A stretch of DNA of 64,000 nucleotides from Nitrospirota bacterium (GCA_016215155.1 JACRLQ010000008.1:19648-83647), one strand, 5' to 3'; shown: positions 17,239 to 26,006, counted from the first letter of the stretch. Notes: generated by a model not told the origin, from the letters alone. A program made the numbers and translations.

Positions 17239-18416
17239 TGAAAGCTGTTTTTTGTATTTTGGCAATTATTGTTTCAGCCATTGTTTCCGCCTCTTCAGGT
17301 TCCTGCGCCGAGGACCGCATACCTTCTGTGTACAGTCCCGTCAAGGTCGACTCCGGGGTAGCGCCGGAGTCCGGCAGGGTGTCATGGCATAACGACAATA
17401 CACGTATTGCGTACATCAGTGATGCGGCGTATATTTATGACACGCGCACCGGGGCCGCAAGGCCTCTCGACATAGCCGGTCCTCATTATCTGTCATGGGC
17501 CGGGGACAACCACCTGGTTGTCCTTTACCGGGAAGAGGGCAGGAAGGCCATGTGTCTAGTCGATGCGCGGGACCTTTCAATCAGAAAATTGCCGGTCGAT
17601 ATCGAGCCGGATGCGGTTTTCCCCGTCAAAGAAGGCGCAGGGCTGCTTATATTCTCGTCAAAAATATCGGCCCGGGCATTATGGGCGGACTATCATTTCG
17701 CCCTTGCCCGCTATGATATAAGTTCAGGATCGGCAAAAAAAATCTACGAGGCTACCGTCAGACTCCCTGTGAGAAACGCCCGTCCGGAGGATTTGAAAGG
17801 ACTGGTGCAGCCTGACATGAATCCCTTTGATTTCACTGCGCTTCTAATGGAGGCCGTAAAACCTCCGGTTGTGCAGCCTTATGTAAAGATTGTATCGGTC
17901 GATTATATTACGGGGAAGGCGAATGTCATAGGAGAGATGCATCACAGGGGCATTTCCGTCTCGGGCAGTTGGTCCCCAGACGGAAGGAGGTTCGCCTTCG
18001 GGGACGAGACCGGTCTTCTGAAGATTTACGACCTAAATAGCGGTGAGATTTCAGACACCGGACATGATATCAGGGGCAGGAGACCTTCCTGGAATCCCGA
18101 AGGCAGCCAGATATTTTACGGGGGTCATGTTGTTACCAGGGGCGTAAAAGACGCGGAGATGCTGGTCCCGGACGGCGCATCGAGTATCGGGATATGGTCC
18201 CCTGACGGGACCGGCCTGGCGCTTATTTCCTCCGACGGGCTCCGCATCCTCAGGAATTTCAGGCCGTCATTTGTTCCGCCTGACGGAAGAGTGGACAAGA
18301 CGCTCAAGGCGAAGCTGCTTCTTCTTAAGGAGATTTATGCCGAAGGACTGATTACGGGAAGTGAGTATGAAAAGAGGTATAAAAAACTGATGTCCGAAAC
18401 AAAGGAGCTCAGGTGA
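17238..18416 (+). CDS. exported beta-propeller (TolB/PD40-like) protein with SHOCT-like tail
   Basis: A 392-residue protein. The ATG overlapping the previous stop gives a clean signal peptide (MKAVFCILAIIVSAIVSAS, cleavage near SCA-ED). Repeated blades include SGSWSPDGRRFAFG, RPSWNPEGSQIFYGG and IGIWSPDGTGLALIS, the PD40 signature. The last 35 residues (LKEIYAEGLITGSEYEKRY) look like a SHOCT oligomerisation helix pair. It probably sits in the periplasm and works with the multihaem cytochrome whose gene overlaps its end by 4 bp and which carries a similar tail. No enzymatic motif is visible. Confidence 0.8.
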   Translation: MKAVFCILAIIVSAIVSASSGSCAEDRIPSVYSPVKVDSGVAPESGRVSWHNDNTRIAYISDAAYIYDTRTGAARPLDIAGPHYLSWAGDNHLVVLYREEGRKAMCLVDARDLSIRKLPVDIEPDAVFPVKEGAGLLIFSSKISARALWADYHFALARYDISSGSAKKIYEATVRLPVRNARPEDLKGLVQPDMNPFDFTALLMEAVKPPVVQPYVKIVSVDYITGKANVIGEMHHRGISVSGSWSPDGRRFAFGDETGLLKIYDLNSGEISDTGHDIRGRRPSWNPEGSQIFYGGHVVTRGVKDAEMLVPDGASSIGIWSPDGTGLALISSDGLRILRNFRPSFVPPDGRVDKTLKAKLLLLKEIYAEGLITGSEYEKRYKKLMSETKELR

Positions 18417-19729
18417 CGCGTCTCGTTTATTTTTTTTTAGCAATACTCTGCCTGTCTGTTTTATGTATGGGGTCAGCCAAGGCTGAGGATGCCTGCCTTC
18501 CTTGTCATGAAAAAAATACTCCCTGGGCCGTCATTCACTGGAAAGAGAGCGTCCATTTCGAAAAAAATGTCGGCTGTTCCGATTGTCACGGCCATGATAT
18601 CGAGGCGAACCATAGGCGTGAGGTCACGGTGGATGCCGAAAAATGTGGCCACTGCCATAAAAAGGCCCTCTCCGAACACAATCTGAGCAGGCACTCCAGG
18701 GGGCTTAAAACCGGGCGGGGCTGCACAAGAAATCTGAAGGAAATGGAGGGGCAGAAAAAGAGCTGTTCTTTATGTCACGCCCCGGGCTCAACCAGGCCTT
18801 TTGATAATACCGAATGCGCCATGTTTCTTGCCCAGACAAAAGAGATGCAGAGCCACGGCTGCGGCTCCTGCCACAGGGTCGAAAACAGGTGCGACACCTG
18901 CCATACAAAACACGGCACCAATCTGTCTCTGGCCGGTTCCCCCGGCGCCTGCGGGACATGTCATATGGGACCTGACCATGCGCAGTACGAGATGTGGGAC
19001 CTGTCCTCGCACGGGGTGATATATAAGGTAAGGGGCGCAAAGGAAGGACCGTCCTGTACCACCTGCCATATGCACAATGGTTCCCATAATGTAAGCGGGG
19101 GAATAGCCTCAAGTCTTCCCGGGACCCTGCCGGAGCTGAGAAAACAGGAGCGGGACCATATGATCGGCATCTGCTCGGGCTGCCATTCCTCCGGTTTTGC
19201 CTCCAGAAACCTTGCCGAGGCGGACAGGATCGAAGAACAGAGCAGGAAGATCGTCGAGGAGGGGCGCATCATTGTGGAGGAACTTCAGAAGGAAAACCTT
19301 CTTCTGCCCAGCCCCTCCGAAAGGCCCGCCCATCCGCTGTTCGGGAAAAATTTTGTTATAGGGCCCCACATGCTTTATGAGGACCTCTCGCGTCCCGAGA
19401 GCCTTTTTTTCAGGATGAAACAGTTTTACTACATGAACGCAGCAAAAGGCGCATTTCACCAGAACCCCGATTATACCCACTGGTACGGAAACGCCCCGCT
19501 TAAGTTGGCCCTGTCTGAACTTAAAAGCGAGGCCGCGTTACTAAGACGTGTAAAAACCCTTAAGGACCGTCTCGACAATATCATGCGTTTCAGGGAGACT
19601 GAAAAAGACGACGCGGGCGGGACAAAAAAGATTTTAAGAGAGCTCAATGAGCGGAGGCTGAGGGGGGACATCTCCGAGAAGGAATATGACGAACTGAAAA
19701 ACAGGGTCCTTGACGAAAAAGGGCTATAG
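18413..19729 (+). CDS. nonahaem c-type cytochrome, hydroxylamine oxidoreductase (HAO)-like
   Basis: A 438-residue protein from a GTG start preceded by AGGAG. It has a signal peptide (residues 3-24, ending in SAKA-ED) and nine CXXCH haem sites: CLPCH, CSDCH, CGHCH, CSLCH, CGSCH, CDTCH, CGTCH, CTTCH and CSGCH. The stretch GACGTCHMGPDHAQYEMWDLSSHG is the conserved core of octahaem HAO/epsilon-HAO enzymes, in which His and acidic residues near a catalytic haem handle nitrogen compounds. I see no clear counterpart of the cross-linking tyrosine of oxidative HAO, so a reductive or electron-transfer role is likelier. The C-terminus (RRLRGDISEKEYDELKNR) resembles SHOCT, as in the upstream gene. It is periplasmic and is the last gene of the three-gene operon. 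Confidence 0.9.
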   Translation: MTRLVYFFLAILCLSVLCMGSAKAEDACLPCHEKNTPWAVIHWKESVHFEKNVGCSDCHGHDIEANHRREVTVDAEKCGHCHKKALSEHNLSRHSRGLKTGRGCTRNLKEMEGQKKSCSLCHAPGSTRPFDNTECAMFLAQTKEMQSHGCGSCHRVENRCDTCHTKHGTNLSLAGSPGACGTCHMGPDHAQYEMWDLSSHGVIYKVRGAKEGPSCTTCHMHNGSHNVSGGIASSLPGTLPELRKQERDHMIGICSGCHSSGFASRNLAEADRIEEQSRKIVEEGRIIVEELQKENLLLPSPSERPAHPLFGKNFVIGPHMLYEDLSRPESLFFRMKQFYYMNAAKGAFHQNPDYTHWYGNAPLKLALSELKSEAALLRRVKTLKDRLDNIMRFRETEKDDAGGTKKILRELNERRLRGDISEKEYDELKNRVLDEKGL

Positions 19730-19767
19730 CTGAAAACCAGGGTTGCGGCCGGAGGAACTTGCGGGCT

Positions 19768-20358
19768 TTATGGGCCGAAAAACCATCTTTTCCAGTTCCA
19801 GAAGTGTATGAGCTTATGCGTGAAGGCAACATCCCTGACGTTTTCAGCAAGGTCCCTGATCTCCTGCCTGTTTTTTTCGATTTCCCTGAACTGGGACTTT
19901 TCCATGCCGCCCGACAGGATAAACTGACGTATCTTTTCAAGTTCTCCACTGTCGAGCCATATCCCGTGTCTCCCGCATTCATCGATAATCACCCCGGATA
20001 TAAACCCGTAATTTTTCCTCACCATAAGCTTGCCGCATCTTACACACGGGATGTAGTCGATCCTGTCAGGGAGGCGCGGCCGGCTGTACTCGGCCGTGAG
20101 CTTTTCTTCACGATAGACGGTCGATTCAGCGGTGCAAACTTCAAACTCGCCGCGGTCAAGCCACAGACCGCCGCACTGAGGGCACATGTCTATCTCAATA
20201 TCATTTTTGAGCCTGGACTCAAGCGGGGCCCCGCACCTGGGGCAGATCTGGCTCCCGCAGTTTTTCTCATCCCCCGTCCTGCCGCCGCAGAAAGGGCAGA
20301 GGGCGCTTTTAGAGTTTACATCTTTTCCGCATTGGGGGCATTTAACGAGTTCGTTCAT
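19768..20358 (-). CDS. zinc-ribbon protein with two zf-TFIIB domains
   Basis: A 196-residue protein counted from MNELVKCPQCG at 20358; a longer frame adds 51 residues without family character. It has a rubredoxin-like knuckle pair (CPQCG, CPFCG), then two zf-TFIIB units: CPRCGAPLE...DMCPQCGGLWLDRGEFE and CVRCGKLMVRKN...DECGRHGIWLDSGELE. The C-terminal 45 residues are charged and helical. This family binds zinc; its role is unknown and it is often a lone gene. It converges on the cytochrome operon with a 38-bp gap and no obvious terminator. Confidence 0.8.
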   Translation of the reverse strand: MNELVKCPQCGKDVNSKSALCPFCGGRTGDEKNCGSQICPRCGAPLESRLKNDIEIDMCPQCGGLWLDRGEFEVCTAESTVYREEKLTAEYSRPRLPDRIDYIPCVRCGKLMVRKNYGFISGVIIDECGRHGIWLDSGELEKIRQFILSGGMEKSQFREIEKNRQEIRDLAENVRDVAFTHKLIHFWNWKRWFFGP

Positions 20359-20565
20359 TCGTGATATATACAATAAATGTATGAAGAGGGTCTTTTCAAG
20401 GCCGTCCGTGTTGCTTTCGGAAAAGAGAAACGCAGGCCCCGTCCGATGGGTATGCTCTCCAGTTGCGTAAAATCTTTCAATCGCAACGGACTGATCGGTC
20501 TTTTTAGTCACTGATCAGTTAGACAGGGGAGGAAGTAAAAAGTTCCCGGAGAACTCAGGGAAGTC

Positions 20566-20716
20566 AGGAAGCGCGGAAGAAAAAATAGTGCGGAAGTACG
20601 CAAGCGCGAAAGTGCGGCAGTTAGGAAGCAAAACAAGAGGGAAACTCACAAGTTCGGATTTCCCATCTTCTGACTTTGTCCATTGGCCTCCTGACTTCCT
20701 GACTTCCGCGCTTCCT
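20566..20716. repeat. inverted-repeat-rich intergenic element
   Basis: A perfect 14-bp inverted repeat, AGGAAGCGCGGAAG at 20566-20579 and its complement at 20703-20716, frames 123 bp with more copies of the same words (GCGGAAGT, AGTCAGGAAG, CTGACTTCC). Related words occur at 21410-21440 and 25910-25965. The rest of the 20359-20794 gap holds the vapB promoter and no gene. Confidence 0.6.
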
Positions 20717-20735
20717 CACTATTTTCTGCAGGTTC

Positions 20736-20774
20736 TTTACAAATAAGTTTAATTGTTTTACGATATAGCTATCG
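20736..20774 (+). promoter_or_regulatory. vapBC promoter with possible operator
   Basis: TTTACA and TACGAT are separated by 17 bp. The -10 region runs into a small dyad, CGATA-TAGC-TATCG (20761-20774), a plausible VapB binding site. A GGAGG ribosome site at 20786 leads to the ATG at 20795. Confidence 0.6.
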
Positions 20775-20794
20775 ATAAGATTATTGGAGGACGA

Positions 20795-21001
20795 ATGTCG
20801 ACAACTACTATTTCTCCGAAGTTCCAGGTCGTGATACCCAAGGACGTCAGGGAAAAGCTTAGTCTTAAATCCGGACAGAAGATGTCCGTTGTCACAAAAG
20901 GGGGGGTCATCTATTTCATCCCTGAAAAACCTCTGGCCTCATTCAGGGGCTTTTTGAAAGGCATGGATACCGGCGGCATCAGAGAAGAGGAGGAACGTTA
21001 A
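20795..21001 (+). CDS. vapB: AbrB/MazE-type antitoxin (VapB)
   Basis: A 68-residue protein with a SpoVT/AbrB swapped-hairpin DNA-binding domain (TTTISPKFQVVIPKDVREKL, then LKSGQKMSVV). Its tail (FLKGMDTGGIREEEER) should wrap the toxin. The ATG at 20795 is preferred for its GGAGG ribosome site 4 bases upstream. The stop shares one base with the vapC start (TAATG), giving coupled translation. It neutralises VapC and probably represses the promoter at 20736-20774. Confidence 0.88.
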   Translation: MSTTTISPKFQVVIPKDVREKLSLKSGQKMSVVTKGGVIYFIPEKPLASFRGFLKGMDTGGIREEEER

Positions 21002-21369
21002 TGCTCCTTATTGATTCCTCGGGCTGGATCGAGTTTTTTACTGAAGGGCCCCTGGCCGATGAGTATGCGAGGCGCCTTAAGGACCCCTCGAAAATCATTA
21101 CGCCCACGATAGTCCTTTATGAGGTATACAAAAAGATAAAACGCGAAAGGACCGAAGAAGATGCGCTGACAGCCGTTTCCCTTATGAAAGGGACTTCTGT
21201 GGTTGCCCTCAGTGAAAGCATCGCCCTTTTCGCCGCCGACCTCGGCATCAAGCATTCCCTACCGATGGCTGACGCTATTGTTTATGCCACTGCCATGGAG
21301 AACAATTGCAAAGTTGTGACCGGCGATTCGCATTTCAGGGGTCTGGACAGGGTTGTTTTTGTTTCCTGA
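21001..21369 (+). CDS. vapC: PIN-domain ribonuclease toxin (VapC)
   Basis: A 122-residue PIN protein with the acidic metal site intact: Asp5 (LIDSSGW), Glu41 (VLYEVYKK), Asp91 (MADAIVYATA) and Asp109 (VVTGDSHF). VapC toxins cut tRNA or rRNA at single sites; the target here cannot be deduced. It follows vapB with a one-base overlap. The module lies in a patch with HigBA and an unrecognised AT-richer gene, all accessory in character. Confidence 0.9.
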   Translation: MLLIDSSGWIEFFTEGPLADEYARRLKDPSKIITPTIVLYEVYKKIKRERTEEDALTAVSLMKGTSVVALSESIALFAADLGIKHSLPMADAIVYATAMENNCKVVTGDSHFRGLDRVVFVS

Positions 21370-21453
21370 AGCGTTGTTTTTCCAGATCTTAGACTTTTAG
21401 CTTTGAATTTCCACCCTTCCTGGCTTTCTGACTTCCGTGCTATTTTGTTGTGA

Positions 21454-22761
21454 TTATATCTTTGCCTTAACATTATCCACAATATCAAAATAGCCTCTAC
21501 ATACCTTGATAAAGTCAGGATGAAGTGCAAGGACATGTTCAGCAAACCCATCCGGTAGGTTTTGAATTGTTTCTCCATCTCTTAGTGCTTCTGTAACTAA
21601 GAAAGTAGAAATTGGCTGTTTCTTCATTGATATCCATTCCTTTGCAAAGCGTTCAACTCCATTGGCCATTGCATCATAATTCTCGATATGTTTTCTTATT
21701 GCATAAGTCGCCCTTCTAACATTGATAAATTCTGGTGCATCGTGAAGCTTTTGACTGACTGCATATTCTGGGTATCCGTACTTCTTACGAATCTCCTTCC
21801 ATATTTGTTTGACTGTTAGAGGGGAGGGTGCTTTATCAAGAACTTCATATACTATCTGGAACTTGTCCTTTCTCTCACCTTTTTTTCCAAAAGCATCGAG
21901 TCCTACCTGAAACTTTAAATGTCCGACAAAGCCATCATACTCAAGCAATAATTGCTTTAGAGAATATTCATTCAAATTTCCAGTGTCAAAATTCAGCTGC
22001 GCGAGCTTTACCATTAGGAATTTAGTGTCAGAAATTGAGTCAAGTTCTCGCAGACAATGTCCACATGCATCGGCAATCTGATTCATTTTTGAAGGCACCG
22101 AAAACTTTGCACGAAGCATAAACGTGCCAGGCCCTATAATAATGAATCTTTTGTCATAAGTAAGCTTTGTGTGAATAAGCCGATTGAAATCCCCAACTTC
22201 GGGCTCGTTGAATTGCTCCTTATAAAGCACTGCAATTTCCTCAAAGTGCATGGGCTCGCTGAAACGATTCATTATGAACTCAATCCGATCACAATATGTC
22301 AGCCTACCAAGAGAGATGACTTCATCCCTAATAATTTCTATATGTTCTCGGTTGATTAGATAATGTGCAAGGTATTCCTGAGATATGTTACCAAGTGAAC
22401 CTGCAATGCAGGAGTAGAATTCCTTTTCATTCATGGGGAACCCGCATGCTAAAGCCGCTACCCTTATGTGACGATTAATAGCCTCTATTCCATCATTTTC
22501 GAGATTAGTCAAAAAGAGGTTATCAACGACCTTATAGCGGGAGGGATATCCCTCAGACATGATCTTGAAGAGGAATCCAAGCTCCCGTTTGCTTCCTGAT
22601 GCAAAGAATGAATCTTGAGTAAGGTCTATGACGCTAACAATCCCCTTATAGTTGAGCAGAATTCTTTCTAGATTTTCAATTATTAGACCAAGCGACGCAT
22701 TTCTGTGGATCCTCGCGGTAACTCCGGGGACACATCCCATTTTCTGCGACTCCGGTACCAT
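21454..22761 (-). CDS. unrecognised protein with winged-helix (HARE-like) segments
   Basis: A 435-residue protein that I cannot assign. The composition is visibly AT-richer than its neighbours (many AAT, TTT and ATA codons), which suggests transfer. Two stretches look like HARE/HB1-type winged helices: about residues 160-215 (RFSEPMHFEEIAVLYKEQFN) and 300-350 (VLDKAPSPLTVKQIWKEIRK, then VRRATYAIRK). The first 30 residues (GVTARIHRNASLGL) faintly recall a sigma-region-4 helix-turn-helix, and the true start may lie elsewhere. It lies between VapBC and HigBA, opposite in strand to both. DNA binding is the likeliest property; any function beyond that is a guess. Confidence 0.6.
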   Translation of the reverse strand: MVPESQKMGCVPGVTARIHRNASLGLIIENLERILLNYKGIVSVIDLTQDSFFASGSKRELGFLFKIMSEGYPSRYKVVDNLFLTNLENDGIEAINRHIRVAALACGFPMNEKEFYSCIAGSLGNISQEYLAHYLINREHIEIIRDEVISLGRLTYCDRIEFIMNRFSEPMHFEEIAVLYKEQFNEPEVGDFNRLIHTKLTYDKRFIIIGPGTFMLRAKFSVPSKMNQIADACGHCLRELDSISDTKFLMVKLAQLNFDTGNLNEYSLKQLLLEYDGFVGHLKFQVGLDAFGKKGERKDKFQIVYEVLDKAPSPLTVKQIWKEIRKKYGYPEYAVSQKLHDAPEFINVRRATYAIRKHIENYDAMANGVERFAKEWISMKKQPISTFLVTEALRDGETIQNLPDGFAEHVLALHPDFIKVCRGYFDIVDNVKAKI

Positions 22762-22810
22762 AGGCGATTCATAAAGAAGGGATGAAACTATCAGGCTTAT
22801 CTTTAAATAC

Positions 22811-22839
22811 TTGCCTTTGTGTATCCGTTGGGATACTAT
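22811..22839 (+). promoter_or_regulatory. higBA promoter with overlapping operator palindrome
   Basis: TTGCCT, a 17-bp spacer and TACTAT. The spacer and -10 region contain a perfect dyad GTATCC-GTTG-GGATAC (22821-22836), a good candidate for HigA binding and self-repression. Only 6 bases separate the -10 box from the ATG at 22846, so the transcript would be leaderless or nearly so. Confidence 0.65.
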
Positions 22840-22845
22840 AGAGGT

Positions 22846-23151
22846 ATGATCGAGGTTCGCCAGACCGAGATATACGCCAAATGGTTTAATGCCTTGCGCG
22901 ACAGACAGGCTCGTGTCCGCATTGATATACGCATACGCCGCTTGTCGATAGGCAACTTCGGTGATGTCAAGCCGGTTGGTGAGGGAGTCTCTGAATTACG
23001 AATCGATCATGGTCCCGGCTATCGGGTGTATTTTGTCCAGCGAGACCAGGAACTTGTAATTTTACTGGCTGGTGGTGACAAGCGCACACAGGCGGCCGAT
23101 ATCAAAACCGCTATACAATTATCGCGGGCACTTAAGGAGGACTGGGCATGA
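22846..23151 (+). CDS. higB: HigB/RelE-superfamily toxin
   Basis: A 101-residue basic protein of the phage-derived Gp49/HigB type (RelE fold): FNALRDRQARVRIDIRIRRL, VSELRIDHGPGYRVYFV and LVILLAGGDKRTQ, ending in a helix. Members are ribosome-dependent mRNA endonucleases. The ATG at 22846 fits the family start better than an upstream one that precedes the promoter. The stop overlaps the antitoxin start (ATGA). The toxin-first order is typical of higBA. Confidence 0.88.
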   Translation: MIEVRQTEIYAKWFNALRDRQARVRIDIRIRRLSIGNFGDVKPVGEGVSELRIDHGPGYRVYFVQRDQELVILLAGGDKRTQAADIKTAIQLSRALKEDWA

Positions 23152-23447
23152 AAAAGACGAAAGTCAAAACAACGCCGTGGGATGCGTCCGAACATCTCAA
23201 AACAGAAGAGGACATGGCGGCATATCTGGAAGTTGCTATTGAGGACGGCGATCCGGTTGTGATCTCGGCCGCAATCGGAGATATAGCCCGCGCTAAAGGA
23301 ATGTCGCAGATTGCCCGTGAAACAGGGCTTGGCCGCGAAAGTCTTTACAAGGCTCTTTCACCAGGCGGAAATCCTGAGTTTGCTACTATACTGAAGGTTG
23401 TGCGCGCCTTAGGGCTGAAGTTCCACGTCGAGGCCGCTGCTCATTAA
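23148..23447 (+). CDS. higA: HigA-type antitoxin with helix-turn-helix
   Basis: A 99-residue protein. After a charged N-terminus (ASEHLKTEEDMAAYLEVA), residues 45-90 form a Cro/C1-like helix-turn-helix (MSQIARETGLGRESLYKAL, then ATILKVVRALGL). This is the addiction-module antidote family that pairs with Gp49-like toxins. It starts inside the toxin stop. It probably binds the palindrome in the promoter at 22821-22836. Confidence 0.9.
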   Translation: MKKTKVKTTPWDASEHLKTEEDMAAYLEVAIEDGDPVVISAAIGDIARAKGMSQIARETGLGRESLYKALSPGGNPEFATILKVVRALGLKFHVEAAAH

Positions 23448-23507
23448 AACCGCACCGCTTTGTTTTCCTGGTTTAGAGATGATGGGGTCAAATCTGATTT
23501 AACCACG

Positions 23508-25898
23508 ATGTCAAAACACTTCAAGCGACTATTACTATCCTTTGCCGTCCTGGCCGCCTGCTGTCTGCCCGCGGCCGGCATGGCTGCGTCTTTATCTGCG
23601 CCGTTTGGCGCCCTGGCGACTATTGACATTTCCGGCCTGAGGACATTTCTCGATACCCTTCCCCCCGACGAAAAAGATGAACAGATTCGTGACTGGGCCC
23701 TGTATGGGCTCAGAAGCGTCCTCGGCCTGACCTCGACCGATGAAATGCCGGTCCGTCATCCCGCGCTTAAGGCTTCCCTCCCCGGCGAGGTGTCTCCGGG
23801 CAGGGTCTTTCAGATGACTTCGAAGGAATGGGGGTTTGTCGTTGCGCCTGAACTCATAAGCAACAAACCTATGCTCGGCAGGCTCATGGACGGCAAATAC
23901 GCGTCCTGCAACTGCCTGCCAAAGACAGTCTCCCTTTTCACCTATTCCGCCGATACATCATCGGCTGCTATCAGCATTGCCTTTGCAGGCTCTGTAGATG
24001 CAAAAGACCTGTTTACGCCGGAATACGGGTATCATTCCGAAACGGTCAGTACGCCGGCAGACTTAAGGAAATTCGCCGCCGCTGTTGATGATGTGGTCAG
24101 CTTTCAGTGGCAGTCCGGAAGCGTCCTGATCGGCGGACGAAAATATGCAAAGGACGCGCGACGGCCATTGACCGTGGAGGAAATCGCAGCACTCTATCAG
24201 GCGTACAATGCGCCTGCCGCCGTCAGCGCGGCCGGAAAATCAAAGGCCCCTCCCCAGCCTTCAGAAACGACCGTCGGTTTTTCTCTCGACCCGAAGATGA
24301 ATTATGAGGCGTTTGGGGAAGATATCAGGGGTATTGAACTCTTGCCTTCCGTGGCAAAACACGCCGCCGACCCTTCCTTTTCGGCGCTGCTGTCCCGGCA
24401 TCGTTCCGATTTTATCGCTATCGGCGAGCATCTCAAAAATAAGCATGACATCAGGCCGTTCCTTGCTTTGCGCAGCCGCTACGAAGAGGCGCACGGAGCG
24501 GCGGAGGCGCGGCTCAGAGACGCGCTTAAGCATATTCAGGACAGAAACAGCTACCTGGCAACGCGTTATAACGGCAAATTGCAGGGGACCAGCCTGGGTA
24601 TGATATTGTTTTACACTGACCTGATCGCCAAGCTCTGGAGCCTCGACTATGGAGGAATGGCGCCGACTTCAGTCAGGGGCTTCCGCAGGATGCTGGAGAT
24701 CAAGATCCCAAAGCTCTACTGGGACGAGCTTTTGCGACTGCCAAAAACAAGACTCTGGTTCGGACTGCGAAAGGAAGGCTTCGAGCTTTACGGCAATAAA
24801 ATCCTGTTACAGCCGGTCGCCACCAGGGTGTACGCCGCTTCTTCCGACCCGGCGCATCCGGGCAGGGAAAGCAGGCCCAATTATCAAAGCAGCGAATTCA
24901 TGGGATGGTGGGATACTCATTATGAGGCGATGGCAGCTGCCGAGCCGTATTACCATACACTGGATCAGATCCAGAAATGGAGTTGTATCTTTTTGGTGCT
25001 GAAGGAAAAAAAGTCTCATGCCCTTGATTTTCTCCTGAACGTTCGGGTCCGGAGCGACCTGGATTTCGAAGCCTGGAATAAAAGCGAGACGAAAACCGTG
25101 AAAATCGGGATACCCTTTCTGGAAAGAGGCAAGCACGGTTGTACAACGGAATGCCTCCCGCTGTTAGGCTCCAGAAGCTATCCCTTTATGGATGGTTATT
25201 ATATGTTAAGCGGAGGCGTTACGCTCGCATCGCGGAAAGACATCCTGGCAAAAATAGGGGACCATGACGCAAGGGGGAACGAAACGCATGCCCTGTCGCC
25301 GGAAGAGCATCCGGCAGGCGCGGGAGCTTTGCCCGGGGGCGGAAGCGCCCCCCGAAGAGCTTCCGGCCATAGGGCCCCTGCGGATGCCTTTACACCGCCG
25401 GCTCAGGGAATGAGTCCGGAAAAGCGGACTTCAGGCGCGGTCTCAGAGCCGGCACGGCGGGCAGGGCGAGGGCCGGCCCCGGTTGAAGACAGAGCGCGTC
25501 GGGCCGCCGACCGGAAATACGGCACATTCTCGGCGGAAATAAGGCAGGGCGCAGTCAGGCTGGGGTGGACAAAAGGATCTTCACTCGCCCCGCACGAGCT
25601 TGTTGCGTCACTCGCCGCCTTGCAGGAAGCAGATAAAAAGGGCGGCAAGGGTGAAGAGATATTCAGCGGCATTGCCGAGGTCCGGTCAGTGGTGCGAGTG
25701 AAAAAGTGGAATCTATACGTGGTCAAAACAGCGGCAAGCGGGGATGAATGGATCTACCTCGCGGTCAATCCCGTAAAGGCGGACGAATATCCGGCCAGAG
25801 CTGCGGCTGCATTTCTCGAAGCCGATATCTTCGGCGCCAAACTGATAGACGACGGTTCCGCCCGCAAACTCGCCGTCGGCAATCCGGTAGTGAGATAG
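23508..25898 (+). CDS. large secreted protein of unknown function
   Basis: A 796-residue protein. The ATG at 23508 gives a textbook signal peptide (MSKHFKRLLLSFAVLAACCL, cleavage near AGMAAS). I do not recognise a domain. Residues 30-480 are a mixed fold with a Cys pair (ASCNCLP) and later Cys residues (CTTECLP). Residues about 600-670 are a disordered Ala/Pro/Arg/Gly linker, and the last 125 residues (KYGTFSAEIRQGAVRLGW onward) look like a separate small domain. The expected location is the periplasm or outer face. No ribosome site is clear. It stands alone between higBA and the MetF operon. It could be a lineage-specific envelope protein. Confidence 0.7.
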   Translation: MSKHFKRLLLSFAVLAACCLPAAGMAASLSAPFGALATIDISGLRTFLDTLPPDEKDEQIRDWALYGLRSVLGLTSTDEMPVRHPALKASLPGEVSPGRVFQMTSKEWGFVVAPELISNKPMLGRLMDGKYASCNCLPKTVSLFTYSADTSSAAISIAFAGSVDAKDLFTPEYGYHSETVSTPADLRKFAAAVDDVVSFQWQSGSVLIGGRKYAKDARRPLTVEEIAALYQAYNAPAAVSAAGKSKAPPQPSETTVGFSLDPKMNYEAFGEDIRGIELLPSVAKHAADPSFSALLSRHRSDFIAIGEHLKNKHDIRPFLALRSRYEEAHGAAEARLRDALKHIQDRNSYLATRYNGKLQGTSLGMILFYTDLIAKLWSLDYGGMAPTSVRGFRRMLEIKIPKLYWDELLRLPKTRLWFGLRKEGFELYGNKILLQPVATRVYAASSDPAHPGRESRPNYQSSEFMGWWDTHYEAMAAAEPYYHTLDQIQKWSCIFLVLKEKKSHALDFLLNVRVRSDLDFEAWNKSETKTVKIGIPFLERGKHGCTTECLPLLGSRSYPFMDGYYMLSGGVTLASRKDILAKIGDHDARGNETHALSPEEHPAGAGALPGGGSAPRRASGHRAPADAFTPPAQGMSPEKRTSGAVSEPARRAGRGPAPVEDRARRAADRKYGTFSAEIRQGAVRLGWTKGSSLAPHELVASLAALQEADKKGGKGEEIFSGIAEVRSVVRVKKWNLYVVKTAASGDEWIYLAVNPVKADEYPARAAAAFLEADIFGAKLIDDGSARKLAVGNPVVR

Positions 25899-26006
25899 TT
25901 GACCCGGATAGTCCAGAAGTCTGAAGTCCCCTGATGCGGAAGGCTGAAGCGCGGAAGTCCGGGCAATAAGAGCTGAAGCATATCCGGAAATATCCGGGAA
26001 TAAAAT

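Noticed and set aside
20559..20716. CRISPR array
   Set aside because: The repeated words are short, irregular and inverted, without even spacers. No cas gene is nearby.
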